From: Cytophagales bacterium
GTDB taxonomy: Bacteria > Bacteroidota > Bacteroidia > Cytophagales > Cyclobacteriaceae
Assembly: GCA_013298505.1 (NCBI GenBank)
Contig: JAAFHY010000003.1
Coordinates: 1-35,732 of the forward strand
DNA length: 35,732 nucleotides
Direction of reading: 5' to 3'
Shown: positions 7,970-15,700 of the stretch, one piece after another
Layout of the letters: each line of letters starts with the position of its first letter
How positions within the stretch are numbered: position 1 is the stretch's first letter
Notes under the pieces: model-generated
Told to the model about the DNA's origin: nothing
What the model saw: only the letters and a program-made list of their open reading frames with translations
Database searches by the model: none
Made by a program: the position numbers and the translations under genes

Positions 7970-8206
7970 TTATCGTTGTTCCTTTTCTTTCTCAATAGTA
8001 TGAGCCCCGAGGTATTGCACAGTGAGTGTCTCACTTCCGATTTTGTATTCTTTATTTGCTTCTCTCTTCTTTACGAAGTGGATGTCTTTGGGCAACTTGG
8101 AAAGGCGGCTGGGGTAGAGGCAGGAGGTGAGGGATGCCAGAAAGAGGAGGGAAAGGTAGATGCGTATTGTTGGTTGCCTAGCAATTTTGTTGTACGTCTT
8201 ATTCAT
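7970..8206 (-). pseudogene. Truncated N-terminal duplicate of the MBL lipoprotein
   Basis: The 78-codon frame is a clear paralogue of the first 55 residues of the protein at 6040-7152. Both have a lipobox ASLTSC, then SRLSKLPKDI or GRLSKLPKDI, then a Lys-rich segment, then LTVQYLGA or LTIQYLGA. After YLGA the similarity stops abruptly (near 8005) and the frame ends 10 codons later. The whole catalytic domain, including the HxHxDH motif, is missing. It would at most yield a short lipoprotein without activity. The intact copy lies about 820 bases downstream on the same strand, beyond the membrane-protein gene, so this looks like the remnant of a tandem duplication. Confidence 0.8.
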
Positions 8207-8247
8207 TTGGCTTTTAATTCTGTGCTTGAGTACATTGGTTCAAAATG

Positions 8248-8271
8248 TTGGTTCGTGGAGACACGAACCAA
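8248..8271. repeat. Perfect 10-bp palindrome, same as at 257-280
   Basis: Arms TTGGTTCGTG and CACGAACCAA flank a GAGA loop. The arms are identical to those at 257-280, 8 kb away. The palindrome lies 24 bases beyond the stop of the gene at 8295 and 42 bases upstream of the start at 8206. Read on the minus strand, the hairpin is followed by CATTTTG, so it could also act as a weak transcription terminator. Confidence 0.8.
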
Positions 8272-8294
8272 GGCAGGCGAGTCCAATATTAAGA

Positions 8295-9932
8295 TTACTT
8301 TGATTTTGAATTTTTAGTGACTTCAGGATTAAAAAACGCATAGGTTATCGAAAAGAACCATCCTGTTTTCATAGTATCAGTATACTGCAACAAGGGTGCT
8401 GTTTTGTATAAAAGTGTGCCTAAATCAGGATAGAGTTCTGTTTTAAGTGATTTTGTTGGAATAGCAGATAATCCGAATGTAAAGTTCAACTGCTTGCGAT
8501 CGCCCCAATATGTAGATAGCCCTGCTAGGTAAGTAGGCTTTGGTGTATCTTCAATAGTCACCCCTACACCCAGCGAAACTCCTGCGCCAAAGTTCCCTGT
8601 AAACTTCATGCCCAAGTTTGCTAAAGCTGAAAATCCAGCAGTTGCATTGCGTGAGCCCGTCTTCGCAATGACAAACCGAGAGGTATCAGAAACGATGCCT
8701 TTAAACGGTATCTGCTTGGTACCGTAGCTATCTTGTGGAATATAGGAATAAAATAATCCTGAACTGAACGTTAGAAATGGCTTCAAGATGACAGGAATAT
8801 CTAAGCCAATACTATCACTTGCCATAGGCATAAAATTGGCTTGTTTAGCGTTAGTGGTCGGGTTGAAACCTATGCCTAGCTTCAATCGGTTGCCTTGCGG
8901 GAAGATGGGTGATGAATTGAACTCCAAATGATCGGCTACCATGCTATTATGAAACAAAATGAGCGACATCAAACCCTCTTCTTTGATGGAATCTAAATAA
9001 GTTCCCAACTTATCGATTTGCTTTACCACCTCCTCCGTTACCTCATCACCGCAATTTTCTATTCTAATATTGTCACGCTTCTTTTCCAAGCTGGTGATTT
9101 TATCCACTAACGCTTTAATTTCTTTACGAAGCTTCTTCGCTGCGTCACTATCGTTGGCAACTTTCCTTATTCTTTTATCGAGCTCATCTTTCTTTTGACT
9201 AAGTGGAGCAATCGATTTATCCAGCTCGGCAATTTTACTTTCATTCTCTTTATTCTCTTTCGTACATTTTTCGAAGTCACTCATTTGTTTTGTTAACTCT
9301 TTTTTTGCGTTAGCATAGTCTAATTTTACTTGAAGCAAACTACTGCTCAACTCACTAAACTTGTCATCCTTACAAGCGCATTTTAGGTCTGGCAAGCAAT
9401 ATCTATAAACGGTAACCTTATCATCCAACAAAGCATCATACTTTACTTTAAATTCCCTGAAGGAGTTGATGAATACATCAAGTGCGGATGGAGGACCAAC
9501 TAAACCAACGTCCTCTTTTGTACTGTCGCCAGCCTTAATCCCAAATCCAGCTATCAACTTATCAATCGAGCCCTCGCCCAAAAAGAGGTTCTTAAATAAT
9601 GGCGAAGGCTCGTTATTTAATTGAACATCATCGGCTTGAAAGTTGACATCATACAGGTACCGATTAATATTCACTATTCTAAACCGGAATTCCTGATTGT
9701 ATCTAATCTTTAATTGACGCAAGTTATCTATGTTGGCAGTTGTGCCGTTGCGCAGCAGTTTGAGTTTCTTACATTGAAAGTCATATATTAATAGGTACTT
9801 TGAATCTTCACATTTATTACATGCTTTTCTACACTCTGCAAAGCAAGTTTCGCATAGTTTGTTTTGCTGAGCTAATACGTTGGTGCCTATTAGTAATACG
9901 GAAAGGGAGATGAGAAGAAATAGATTTTTCAT
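8295..9932 (-). CDS. Exported Cys-rich coiled-coil protein with beta-rich C-terminal domain
   Basis: A 545-residue protein of unrecognised family. The signal peptide is MKNLFLLISL plus a hydrophobic core, with cleavage near LAQ (residue 22). A Cys cluster follows directly (CETC, then AEC, KAC, NKC; residues 27-41), plus Cys54, suggesting disulphides or metal binding outside the cytoplasm. Residues about 195-300 form a Lys/Glu-rich coiled coil. From about 330 on, alternating strands with Gly and aromatic residues (for example NLGMKFTGNFGAGVSLGVGV and a C-terminal FFSITYAFF) look like an outer-membrane beta-barrel or beta-sandwich. The start overlaps the stop of the trypsin-like gene upstream by 4 bases (ATGA), so translation is probably coupled. 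It may be a surface partner or target of that protease; this is inference. Confidence 0.75.
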   Translation of the reverse strand: MKNLFLLISLSVLLIGTNVLAQQNKLCETCFAECRKACNKCEDSKYLLIYDFQCKKLKLLRNGTTANIDNLRQLKIRYNQEFRFRIVNINRYLYDVNFQADDVQLNNEPSPLFKNLFLGEGSIDKLIAGFGIKAGDSTKEDVGLVGPPSALDVFINSFREFKVKYDALLDDKVTVYRYCLPDLKCACKDDKFSELSSSLLQVKLDYANAKKELTKQMSDFEKCTKENKENESKIAELDKSIAPLSQKKDELDKRIRKVANDSDAAKKLRKEIKALVDKITSLEKKRDNIRIENCGDEVTEEVVKQIDKLGTYLDSIKEEGLMSLILFHNSMVADHLEFNSSPIFPQGNRLKLGIGFNPTTNAKQANFMPMASDSIGLDIPVILKPFLTFSSGLFYSYIPQDSYGTKQIPFKGIVSDTSRFVIAKTGSRNATAGFSALANLGMKFTGNFGAGVSLGVGVTIEDTPKPTYLAGLSTYWGDRKQLNFTFGLSAIPTKSLKTELYPDLGTLLYKTAPLLQYTDTMKTGWFFSITYAFFNPEVTKNSKSK

Positions 9933-11083
9933 TTTTTGATTTTCTTTATAAGTTGTGAGAACTGATTTGCGCGAGATACAAATTCACCTCCGCATCCGGG
10001 GCTGAAAATTGTTTCGCATACCTGCGAATTGTAACATCTATTTTTAAAGTCATATTTAAAATCAGTAGCGCCCCGTACTAAAATACCTACAATCTGATGC
10101 ATGGAGTCATATACTGGTGACCCAGAGTTACCACCGTAGGAATCTAAATCTGCGCTAAAGAATAGTGAGTTCTTGTTATCGATGACCTTTGCTTCATTGG
10201 CTACTTTTAAAGGCAGTCCGCACGGATGACCGATCACAAAGATTGGTTCACCATCTACTATCTTCTTATCTCGAACAAGTCCTATTCTGTTTTTGGGGAT
10301 TTTACGGTTTACCCTCAAAACAGCATAGTCAACACCCTTACTGTTTAGCCCTGAGCTTGCAATGGCTACTGGGGAATAAATATCTGACGGAGCGTATTCG
10401 TTCTTAACGATCCCTTTACTCACCATCTTAAAATCGAACACAATCACAAAATTAGCGAGGTTCCTTTTATCAATACAATGACCGGCAGTAACAATAATAT
10501 CTTTTGAAACGGCAAACCCAGAGCAGAATCCGGTAACAGGTTGTTCATAAAATCGTTCGGTGCTACACAAGTATTTGGCCTCATAAAATGGGCGCGACTT
10601 GAACGTGTAATTTCCATTGGGCAATTTGACCAACTTACTCTTCTCAATGAGGCAGACTGTTTGTAAACTGGTAGCTTGCGAGCGTCCATCTGCTTCATAC
10701 CAATCCTTTCGATTATCGGGGTTATTCACTCCATAGATAACCTTTTCGCCATAAATGCTTTCCAATGATTTCGTATCAAATTGGCGTAGGGATTTACTTT
10801 TTTTGATTTTGCGAATGCGTTTTGTCCAGTAAATCGTGTCGCTAAGAACCAATGTCGAATCCACCACTACTGAATCCGAAACAGTTAAACTATTATTCAA
10901 AGCCCATTCTCTAAATGCTAATTCATCTTCAATTCTATTCAAAACATCCTGATCGGTCTCACCTTTTTGCTTTAGTTCTTCTAAAGAACCAAAGGTTTGA
11001 GACGAGTCGCTACTACAGGAAAGTATAAAGACCGCGGCAAGAATTCTCAAGAGCCCACTTATGTACATTCTTTTCATCCTCAT
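9929..11083 (-). CDS. Trypsin-like (S1/V8-type) serine protease, lipoprotein
   Basis: A 384-residue protein with a lipoprotein signal (lipobox FILSC, Cys23) and a Ser/Asp-rich linker. The chymotrypsin-fold domain covers about residues 135-384. The catalytic triad is visible: His202 in TAGHC, Asp252 in VDYAVL, Ser320 in GGNSGSP. Extra Cys residues (NRCYNSQVCETIFSPGC) near the C terminus suggest disulphides, fitting a location outside the inner membrane. An N-terminal region of about 110 residues with no recognised fold precedes the protease domain. The stop overlaps the start of the Cys-rich coiled-coil gene by 4 bases, and the papain-like protease operon lies just upstream. The role could be processing or quality control of exported proteins; the substrate is unknown. 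Confidence 0.9.
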   Translation of the reverse strand: MRMKRMYISGLLRILAAVFILSCSSDSSQTFGSLEELKQKGETDQDVLNRIEDELAFREWALNNSLTVSDSVVVDSTLVLSDTIYWTKRIRKIKKSKSLRQFDTKSLESIYGEKVIYGVNNPDNRKDWYEADGRSQATSLQTVCLIEKSKLVKLPNGNYTFKSRPFYEAKYLCSTERFYEQPVTGFCSGFAVSKDIIVTAGHCIDKRNLANFVIVFDFKMVSKGIVKNEYAPSDIYSPVAIASSGLNSKGVDYAVLRVNRKIPKNRIGLVRDKKIVDGEPIFVIGHPCGLPLKVANEAKVIDNKNSLFFSADLDSYGGNSGSPVYDSMHQIVGILVRGATDFKYDFKNRCYNSQVCETIFSPGCGGEFVSRANQFSQLIKKIKK

Positions 11084-11136
11084 GTACTTTCTCGCCTACT
11101 CTTCTTCGGATTTTCGGCTTGCTCCGGTTTATCGTT

Positions 11137-11406
11137 TTAAAGTCTTTTATCTACTGCTACTCGTTGCTCAAGTCGCTTTTCGAGTTGTTGTTGTAGCCGA
11201 TCTAAAAATTCTGTGCGCATGCGTGGTGTAACCTTCATGGCCATGCACACTTCTTGCACGGCACGCTCTACCACGCTTTTGCGATATTGCGGAAAGGCCA
11301 CCATCACCTGCTCTACCAGCCAACTGCGTTCGTGTGGTTCGTGGCAGGCTACATACTCGCGCTGAAAGACGGCCTTGTGTTGTTCGTTGAGTTGTTCCCA
11401 ATTCAT
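11137..11406 (-). CDS. Small helical protein of unknown function
   Basis: This protein has 89 residues if started at the ATG at 11406, which overlaps the stop of the papain-like protease by 4 bases (ATGA); an upstream in-frame start at 11436 would give 99. The overlap favours the shorter form. The sequence is helical and highly charged (MNWEQLNEQHKAVFQREY ..., LDRLQQQLEKRLEQR), with no signal peptide or membrane segment. I do not recognise the family. Tight coupling to the C1-type protease suggests a cytoplasmic accessory, inhibitor or chaperone-like partner; that is inference from position. Confidence 0.65.
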   Translation of the reverse strand: MNWEQLNEQHKAVFQREYVACHEPHERSWLVEQVMVAFPQYRKSVVERAVQEVCMAMKVTPRMRTEFLDRLQQQLEKRLEQRVAVDKRL

Positions 11407-12176
11407 TGTTTCAATTCGATGAGTCGTATCGTCCAAAAATCATCGGCCAAATCTTCGCTTAGAAGATATTCGTAGGGCATGGTGAAGTAGCCCTCTTTGC
11501 CCCACTCTTTACCATAGCTATTGCGCACAATAAACCGTTTGCTCTTTTCATCGTAGCCCACGGCTAGCACGGCATGGCCGCCCTTGTCTTTTTCTTTTTT
11601 CTTAGGCATGTTTAGTTTGCCCGTTCGCTTCACTACATCGCTATCAAACGATTCGAACACGGTAAACCCAAACACAAAGGGATAACCTTCGGCCAGGCAG
11701 CTTTTCATTTGGGCCAACGTGCGCGGCACACGGTGGTACGAAAGCACCTGATGGTTGAGTGCTTCGGTATAGCAAGAGTTGGATGGGCGCGTGGCAAAAA
11801 AACTGAAATTGTAAGGCCACATATTTTCGGGGCAAACACCTTGCTTGTTTACGCTCTTGATGCCGTTGCGTATCATGGCTCCACCATCGCTTTGAATGCT
11901 ATTCTCCATCACACGCTCGTTGTAATAAATGAAGAGGCGCGAAGGCATAAAGTTGTCAGTTTGTTTTTGTTTGCGTAGCCCAAATTGGAAGGCCGCACCA
12001 ATGGCGTGGGCGGTGCAACTGTTCATATCGCCCTGATCGTAAACTGGAGGGCAGCCGCTTTTTAAATTTACTTTTTTGGGCAGCTTGCGCAGAAGTGTTC
12101 GCGGTGCTACGTATCGCTTATCGCGATGGTCGGGCAAGTCGGGCACCCACCCCAACCGTACAATCTGTTGAGACAT
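11403..12176 (-). CDS. Papain-like (C1 family) cysteine protease
   Basis: A 257-residue C1-type peptidase without a prosegment or signal peptide. The oxyanion-hole Gln48 and catalytic Cys54 lie in YDQGDMNSCTAHA, the His in GGHAVLAVGYD (His201), and the Asn in VRNSYGKEWG (Asn219). The N terminus (LGWVPDLPDHRDKRY) is the conserved opening of bacterial C1 peptidases that start directly at the mature domain. With no export signal it should be cytoplasmic, or exported by an unrecognised route. It heads a compact minus-strand cluster: a 4-base overlap with the 89-residue gene, then the trypsin-like protease 53 bases further. The substrate is unknown. Confidence 0.9.
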   Translation of the reverse strand: MSQQIVRLGWVPDLPDHRDKRYVAPRTLLRKLPKKVNLKSGCPPVYDQGDMNSCTAHAIGAAFQFGLRKQKQTDNFMPSRLFIYYNERVMENSIQSDGGAMIRNGIKSVNKQGVCPENMWPYNFSFFATRPSNSCYTEALNHQVLSYHRVPRTLAQMKSCLAEGYPFVFGFTVFESFDSDVVKRTGKLNMPKKKEKDKGGHAVLAVGYDEKSKRFIVRNSYGKEWGKEGYFTMPYEYLLSEDLADDFWTIRLIELKQ

Positions 12177-12249
12177 AGTTTATCAGTAGTTAGTCCTTTG
12201 GTCGTTCAAAAAAATAACGAAGAGACACCCCACCTACCATCTACTTTGC

Positions 12250-12666
12250 CTATCTCATCGCTTGCACTTCCCTAGCTGTTTTAGTCATACGCGCAGCCAG
12301 TACCACATCTTCAAAATCTACCCCTGTTTGCTTCAGCGAATTGAACAAAAAGCGCACCTCTTCTTCATGTATGTTATCGTCTGATTCGGAAAGCCTGTAT
12401 AAATGCACCAAGGCGCACAGGCGCTCTTGGTCGGTGCAACTGTTGAGTAGTGCTACGCCTTCTTTAAAAACTTGCAACTCATTTTTACCAATGATGGAGT
12501 AGCGGAATTCTTTGAATAAATCGCTCGGTATATTTTGTTCAATTTTTATTTCTTCCAGTGCCAACTGTTCGCGGTAGTGTATAATGCCATCGGCCGACAT
12601 TAGCACATGTACAAAGTGTAGAAGCCCTAAATGATAAGCGGTAGTTTGGTCGATCGTTGCTGTCAT
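12250..12666 (-). CDS. TerB-like protein
   Basis: A 138-residue all-helical protein resembling the TerB/TerB-like fold. It has an early ADGIIHYREQLALEEI segment and a second LSESDDNIHEEEVRFLF segment, the paired acidic repeats typical of this fold (D-G-x-I-x-x-x-E pattern). TerB-like domains are cytoplasmic, bind divalent metal in some members, and are linked to stress or membrane-associated complexes. The start overlaps the stop of the receiver-like gene at 12663 by 4 bases (ATGA), so the two are probably translated together. The tellurite phenotype of classic TerB should not be assumed; other ter genes are not present here. Confidence 0.7.
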   Translation of the reverse strand: MTATIDQTTAYHLGLLHFVHVLMSADGIIHYREQLALEEIKIEQNIPSDLFKEFRYSIIGKNELQVFKEGVALLNSCTDQERLCALVHLYRLSESDDNIHEEEVRFLFNSLKQTGVDFEDVVLAARMTKTAREVQAMR

Positions 12667-13004
12667 TTTACTTCTAAGTTTTTCATTTCCTCTACTTCGT
12701 CCATAGTAAGAAGGTTGGCATTGAGCAACCCATAGATGCGTTCGTGCTCTTCGGTTTCGGAGCCATCGGCCAAAAGAATAACGGGAGTAGTCTTATTTAA
12801 ACTGAAGTTTCTGATCGAGCGTACCATTTCGATACTGGTAAGCACCGGCAGGTCTATTCCACAAAGGATTAAATCAAAACTCACAACTCGGGCCGCGAGC
12901 AGTGCATCTAATCCGTTGTCGAATAATTCTACGTTCCATTTTGCCAGTTGCCGTTTAATGGCTACCAGCATGGCTTCCTGCCGATGCGCTACCAATACCC
13001 TCAT
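12663..13004 (-). CDS. Degenerate response-regulator receiver domain (pseudo-receiver)
   Basis: A stand-alone 113-residue protein with the length and hydrophobic pattern of a CheY-like receiver: MRVLVAHRQEAML, SFDLILCGIDLPV, TPVILLADGSE. The key residues are changed. The acidic pair after beta1 is replaced (A6-H7), the phosphoacceptor Asp expected before the I-x-x-P motif is Gly49, and the conserved Thr and Lys are not evident. It therefore probably cannot be phosphorylated in the usual way and may act by protein binding. It is coupled by a 4-base overlap to the TerB-like gene. Upstream, within 190 bases, lie the twin hairpins and a terminator that follow the two-component operon, so this pair probably has its own promoter. 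Confidence 0.75.
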   Translation of the reverse strand: MRVLVAHRQEAMLVAIKRQLAKWNVELFDNGLDALLAARVVSFDLILCGIDLPVLTSIEMVRSIRNFSLNKTTPVILLADGSETEEHERIYGLLNANLLTMDEVEEMKNLEVK

Positions 13005-13055
13005 CAGTTAACTATTAAATAATCCCTAAACCGAATCTAAGTTGGCTAGAAAAAG

Positions 13056-13082
13056 AGGGGCAGATCTGATTAAGTCGCCCCT
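13056..13082 (-). terminator. Rho-independent terminator of the two-component operon
   Basis: Arms AGGGGC (13056-13061) and GCCCCT (13077-13082) enclose a 15-base loop. Read on the minus strand, the stem is followed by CTCTTTTTC, a T-rich tract. It sits about 110 bases below the stop of the NarL-type regulator and upstream of the receiver/TerB pair, separating the two units. Confidence 0.65.
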
Positions 13083-13143
13083 AGGAAATAAGCAGGGCGG
13101 AAATAGCGGAATAGGCTTATTTTAAGCAGACGGTATTTTATTC

Positions 13144-13185
13144 TTGTCGCGAAAAAGTGACAGGTTTGTCGCGAAAAAGCGACAA
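13144..13185. repeat. Twin tandem hairpins below the response regulator
   Basis: Two copies of TTGTCGC-GAAAAA-GCGACAA occur head to tail with a 22-base period. The second (13166-13185) is a perfect 7-bp stem with a 6-base loop; the first (13144-13163) has minor changes in the right arm. They lie 8-50 bases beyond the stop of the regulator gene at 13193 and 140-180 bases upstream of the receiver/TerB unit. They could be regulator operators, mRNA stabilisers or part of a terminator. Confidence 0.7.
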
Positions 13186-13192
13186 GGTCATT

Positions 13193-13846
13193 TTAGGAAA
13201 TTAGCCCAGTCTCTATACCAAAACGCAGCATACCAATGGTGTTGGTGATGCCTAGTTTATCGTAAATGCGATGCTTGTAAGTTTGTACTGAACTGGATGT
13301 GATATTCATTTTAGTAGCAATATCCTTTATACTTGTTTCCATGCAAATCAGCTGCAATACTTTTTTTTCGCGCTCAGTAAGTTCACCGAGTTTGGCAAAG
13401 GCTGGCTTTTCTTTTTTTATGTTTTGTGATACCGCCTTGCGCAGCACGCTGCTCAAAATTTCGTTGTGGTAAAAATCGTTGTCGTACACTTGCGAGATAG
13501 CCAACTCTAATTCTTCGGGTCCAGTGTTCTTAAACAAGAATGAATGCACGCCCATCTCTAGCAAATAGAGCATATACTTTTCACTATCGTGCATGGTAAG
13601 AATAATCACCTTCACGTTATTGTATTTTTTTAAAATTTCCTCCGAACAATCTACCCCGTTCATAATGGGCATTTCTAAATCCAACAGCACCACATCGGGC
13701 TTTTTCGTTTTAAAAAGTTTAAGGCATTCTTGCCCATTTTCAGCTTCTGTAATTTCATCTAAGCGCTTAAAGGTTTTGAGCAAGCGTATCATCGCTTTGC
13801 GAAATATCTGATGGTCGTCTACAACACAAACATTAATTTTGGGCAT
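13193..13846 (-). CDS. NarL/FixJ-family response regulator
   Basis: A 217-residue two-domain regulator. The receiver (1-120) has the acidic pair DD at 10-11, phosphoacceptor Asp56 in VVLLDLEMP, Thr in ILTMHD and Lys in LFKNTGPEEL. The C-terminal LuxR-type helix-turn-helix (about 150-212) has LTEREKKVLQLI and SSSVQTYKHRIYDKLG. It binds DNA when phosphorylated, usually as a dimer. The start overlaps the end of the histidine-kinase gene by 14 bases, so they form a cognate pair. Targets are not visible; the palindromic twin repeats right below the gene are one candidate binding site. Confidence 0.95.
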   Translation of the reverse strand: MPKINVCVVDDHQIFRKAMIRLLKTFKRLDEITEAENGQECLKLFKTKKPDVVLLDLEMPIMNGVDCSEEILKKYNNVKVIILTMHDSEKYMLYLLEMGVHSFLFKNTGPEELELAISQVYDNDFYHNEILSSVLRKAVSQNIKKEKPAFAKLGELTEREKKVLQLICMETSIKDIATKMNITSSSVQTYKHRIYDKLGITNTIGMLRFGIETGLIS

Positions 13847-14633
13847 GACTAATTGGGTAGTGTATGGATATGCAAGTGCCCGTAGGCAAATTGTTTTCGA
13901 ATGTAAGTTGTGCGTTCAATAAACTTGCTCGGCTCTTTAAACTCAATAGACCCAAGCCGTTACCGAGTGGAGTACTATCTGCAATGGGCAGCGATTTAAA
14001 ACCAACGCCATCGTCTTTTACCTGCAATACTAAGTGGTCGTGTTGCCAATGAATACCAACGATAATAGAGGTTGCCTTTGCATGCTTCAATGCGTTGGTC
14101 ACCATTTCTTTGGCCATGCGGTATAGTTGTAGCTGATCGCGCAAATCTATTTTTGTGGGCGAGCCTAGGCGTTCTGCCTGCACTGGCAGTCCACTACTCT
14201 TCAGGCGCGAACACATTTCGTCAATCAATTCAGTAATCCCGAATGTTTCCATGCCTGGAGGCATCAAATCGAAACATATTTTCCGTACGCTTTCGGTTAT
14301 TTCCGTCACCATATTTTGAATATCGCTTCGGTCTTCTTCTGATGCGTGACGAACGACAGCGAAAACGGTCGTCTTCATCGCTTGCATCATCACGCCTACA
14401 TCGTCATGCAAATCTTTTGAGATACGGGCGCGCTCTCGCTCTTGCGATTCGATTTGGGCGGCCATCATGTTGCGTTGGTAATCTGCTTCTAATTGTTGCC
14501 TTCGTAGCTGCTCTCGCAGCATCCGCTTTTGATAAAAGGCCACAAACAAAATGATGGCTACGGCCATAAAGAGCATGCCCGCGGTGCCAATGGCAAAGAT
14601 CAGATAGGCTTGGGTTTCCGAAGGTCCTGCCAT
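13833..14633 (-). CDS. NarX-type sensor histidine kinase (HisKA_3)
   Basis: A 266-residue kinase with one N-terminal transmembrane helix (about 10-34) and almost no periplasmic part. A coiled segment leads into the HisKA_3 dimerisation domain with phosphorylated His76 in ISKDLHDDVG. The HATPase domain has the N-box EMVTNALKHAKA, the G1 box DDGVGF and the G2 box GNGLGLLSLKSRA. It lacks its own sensory domain, so the signal probably comes from the co-encoded membrane protein: the 217-residue membrane gene upstream overlaps its start by 34 bases. It phosphorylates the regulator encoded directly downstream. Confidence 0.95.
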   Translation of the reverse strand: MAGPSETQAYLIFAIGTAGMLFMAVAIILFVAFYQKRMLREQLRRQQLEADYQRNMMAAQIESQERERARISKDLHDDVGVMMQAMKTTVFAVVRHASEEDRSDIQNMVTEITESVRKICFDLMPPGMETFGITELIDEMCSRLKSSGLPVQAERLGSPTKIDLRDQLQLYRMAKEMVTNALKHAKATSIIVGIHWQHDHLVLQVKDDGVGFKSLPIADSTPLGNGLGLLSLKSRASLLNAQLTFENNLPTGTCISIHYPISHAQN

Positions 14634-15253
14634 AAGGCAACAGCAAAAAGTAAGTTTTTACCAATATTCAAAAAATTGTGGAAACTCCAATAAATGGTTT
14701 GGTTATCGTTGAGCGAATTGACGAGATAGTTGCGCATGGCAAAAACAAAAAGGCCGCCCGCGAAGTAGGTTAGCACCGCAGTGTTAACCCAAAACATGGG
14801 CAGCCGTTGAATTTGTGCCGTGGGTAAGTCACGCATCAGCACATAAAAAAACCGAACCGAAAATACGATGAAGACCAGAGAGGTAAAGGTGATGCTGTAT
14901 GAGTTTAGCTGGTTCTTTGTGCTGAGAAATGATTCGGAAATGAAAAGCACCGCATACAATAATCCTAGTGTACAAAAAAAGACTTTATTCCACCGAGGTA
15001 CAAACGCCTTGTAGTAAATGATCGATAAAGTATAAAACTCAACCAATCTAAATACATTGTTACTATCATTTGCGTAGTGTGGGAAGTAAAGAGCTAGGTT
15101 GTCTAGAAAAAATGAAATAAATGTAAAGAAGCACAGTATTTTTAGTAAAGGAGTTCTCTGCTTATATGAGAGAACTCCTACAATACTAGGGATCAATGCA
15201 GAATAGATCGAGCAGTAAGCAATAATCCAAAAAACGGTGTAATCTGCTTTCAT
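14600..15253 (-). CDS. Multi-pass membrane protein, likely sensor partner of the kinase
   Basis: A 217-residue protein with about seven hydrophobic helices spread evenly over its length (for example residues 8-26, 38-56, 90-105, 123-140 and 155-173) and little soluble sequence. I do not know a named family. Its 3' end overlaps the histidine-kinase gene by 34 bases and precedes it on the same strand, an arrangement repeated in Cytophagales where such proteins accompany sensor-less NarX-type kinases. A signal-sensing or kinase-anchoring role is inferred from that. The start is the ATG at 15253; no clear Shine-Dalgarno sequence. Confidence 0.75.
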   Translation of the reverse strand: MKADYTVFWIIAYCSIYSALIPSIVGVLSYKQRTPLLKILCFFTFISFFLDNLALYFPHYANDSNNVFRLVEFYTLSIIYYKAFVPRWNKVFFCTLGLLYAVLFISESFLSTKNQLNSYSITFTSLVFIVFSVRFFYVLMRDLPTAQIQRLPMFWVNTAVLTYFAGGLFVFAMRNYLVNSLNDNQTIYWSFHNFLNIGKNLLFAVALWQDLRKPKPI

Positions 15254-15340
15254 TAATTTTGATTGAGTCAGACGAAATAGCCGTTACAATAGCACCCGTT
15301 GCGGGAGAATCCTTTCAATAGCTATAAAGTTATAAATAAA

Positions 15341-15700
15341 TTATTTTGGGGGGCAATTAGGTGGGCAAGGTACAGATCCATCAGCCGTAGTATTGCCACC
15401 ACCATCGCCCATCAATCCTTTTTTGCCTTTTACTTTTGTGCTTGGCCATAGGTTAGCTCCTTTCTCATCGGCACCGACCAAGATCAACTGCTTCTGGCCT
15501 TCGTCATCGATGGCATAGTAAATCCGGATGCCCACACAACTGGGTTGACGTAGTATCTTTTCAATAATCTCACGCCCAAAAAAGTGCGCCTTGGTAATGT
15601 GATGGTCTTCGTGTTGCTGAATCCATTTTTTTACCACGTTCTCGTTCATTGCTTTGCCTTCATTTCCGCGAAAGCGAAGTAGCTTTTTTTTCTTTGCCAT
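15341..15700 (-). CDS. Small protein of unknown function with Pro/Cys tail
   Basis: The frame is open from a TTG at 15727, but the ATG at 15700 gives a more ordinary start (MAKKKKLLRFRGNEGKAM), so 119 residues are annotated. A basic N terminus is followed by a compact alpha/beta region: EDHHITKAHFFGREIIEKI, then GIRIYYAIDDEGQKQLILVGAD. A Gly-rich linker follows and the protein ends in CPPNCPPK. No signal or membrane segment is present. I do not recognise a named family. It lies alone, 87 bases below the membrane/kinase/regulator operon start and on the same strand. The stretch 15701-15988 upstream contains no gene or clear structure. Confidence 0.65.
   Translation of the reverse strand: MAKKKKLLRFRGNEGKAMNENVVKKWIQQHEDHHITKAHFFGREIIEKILRQPSCVGIRIYYAIDDEGQKQLILVGADEKGANLWPSTKVKGKKGLMGDGGGNTTADGSVPCPPNCPPK

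Noticed and set aside
12250-12666. Tellurite-resistance operon
   Set aside because: Only a TerB-like fold is present; no other ter genes, and the neighbour is a degenerate receiver.
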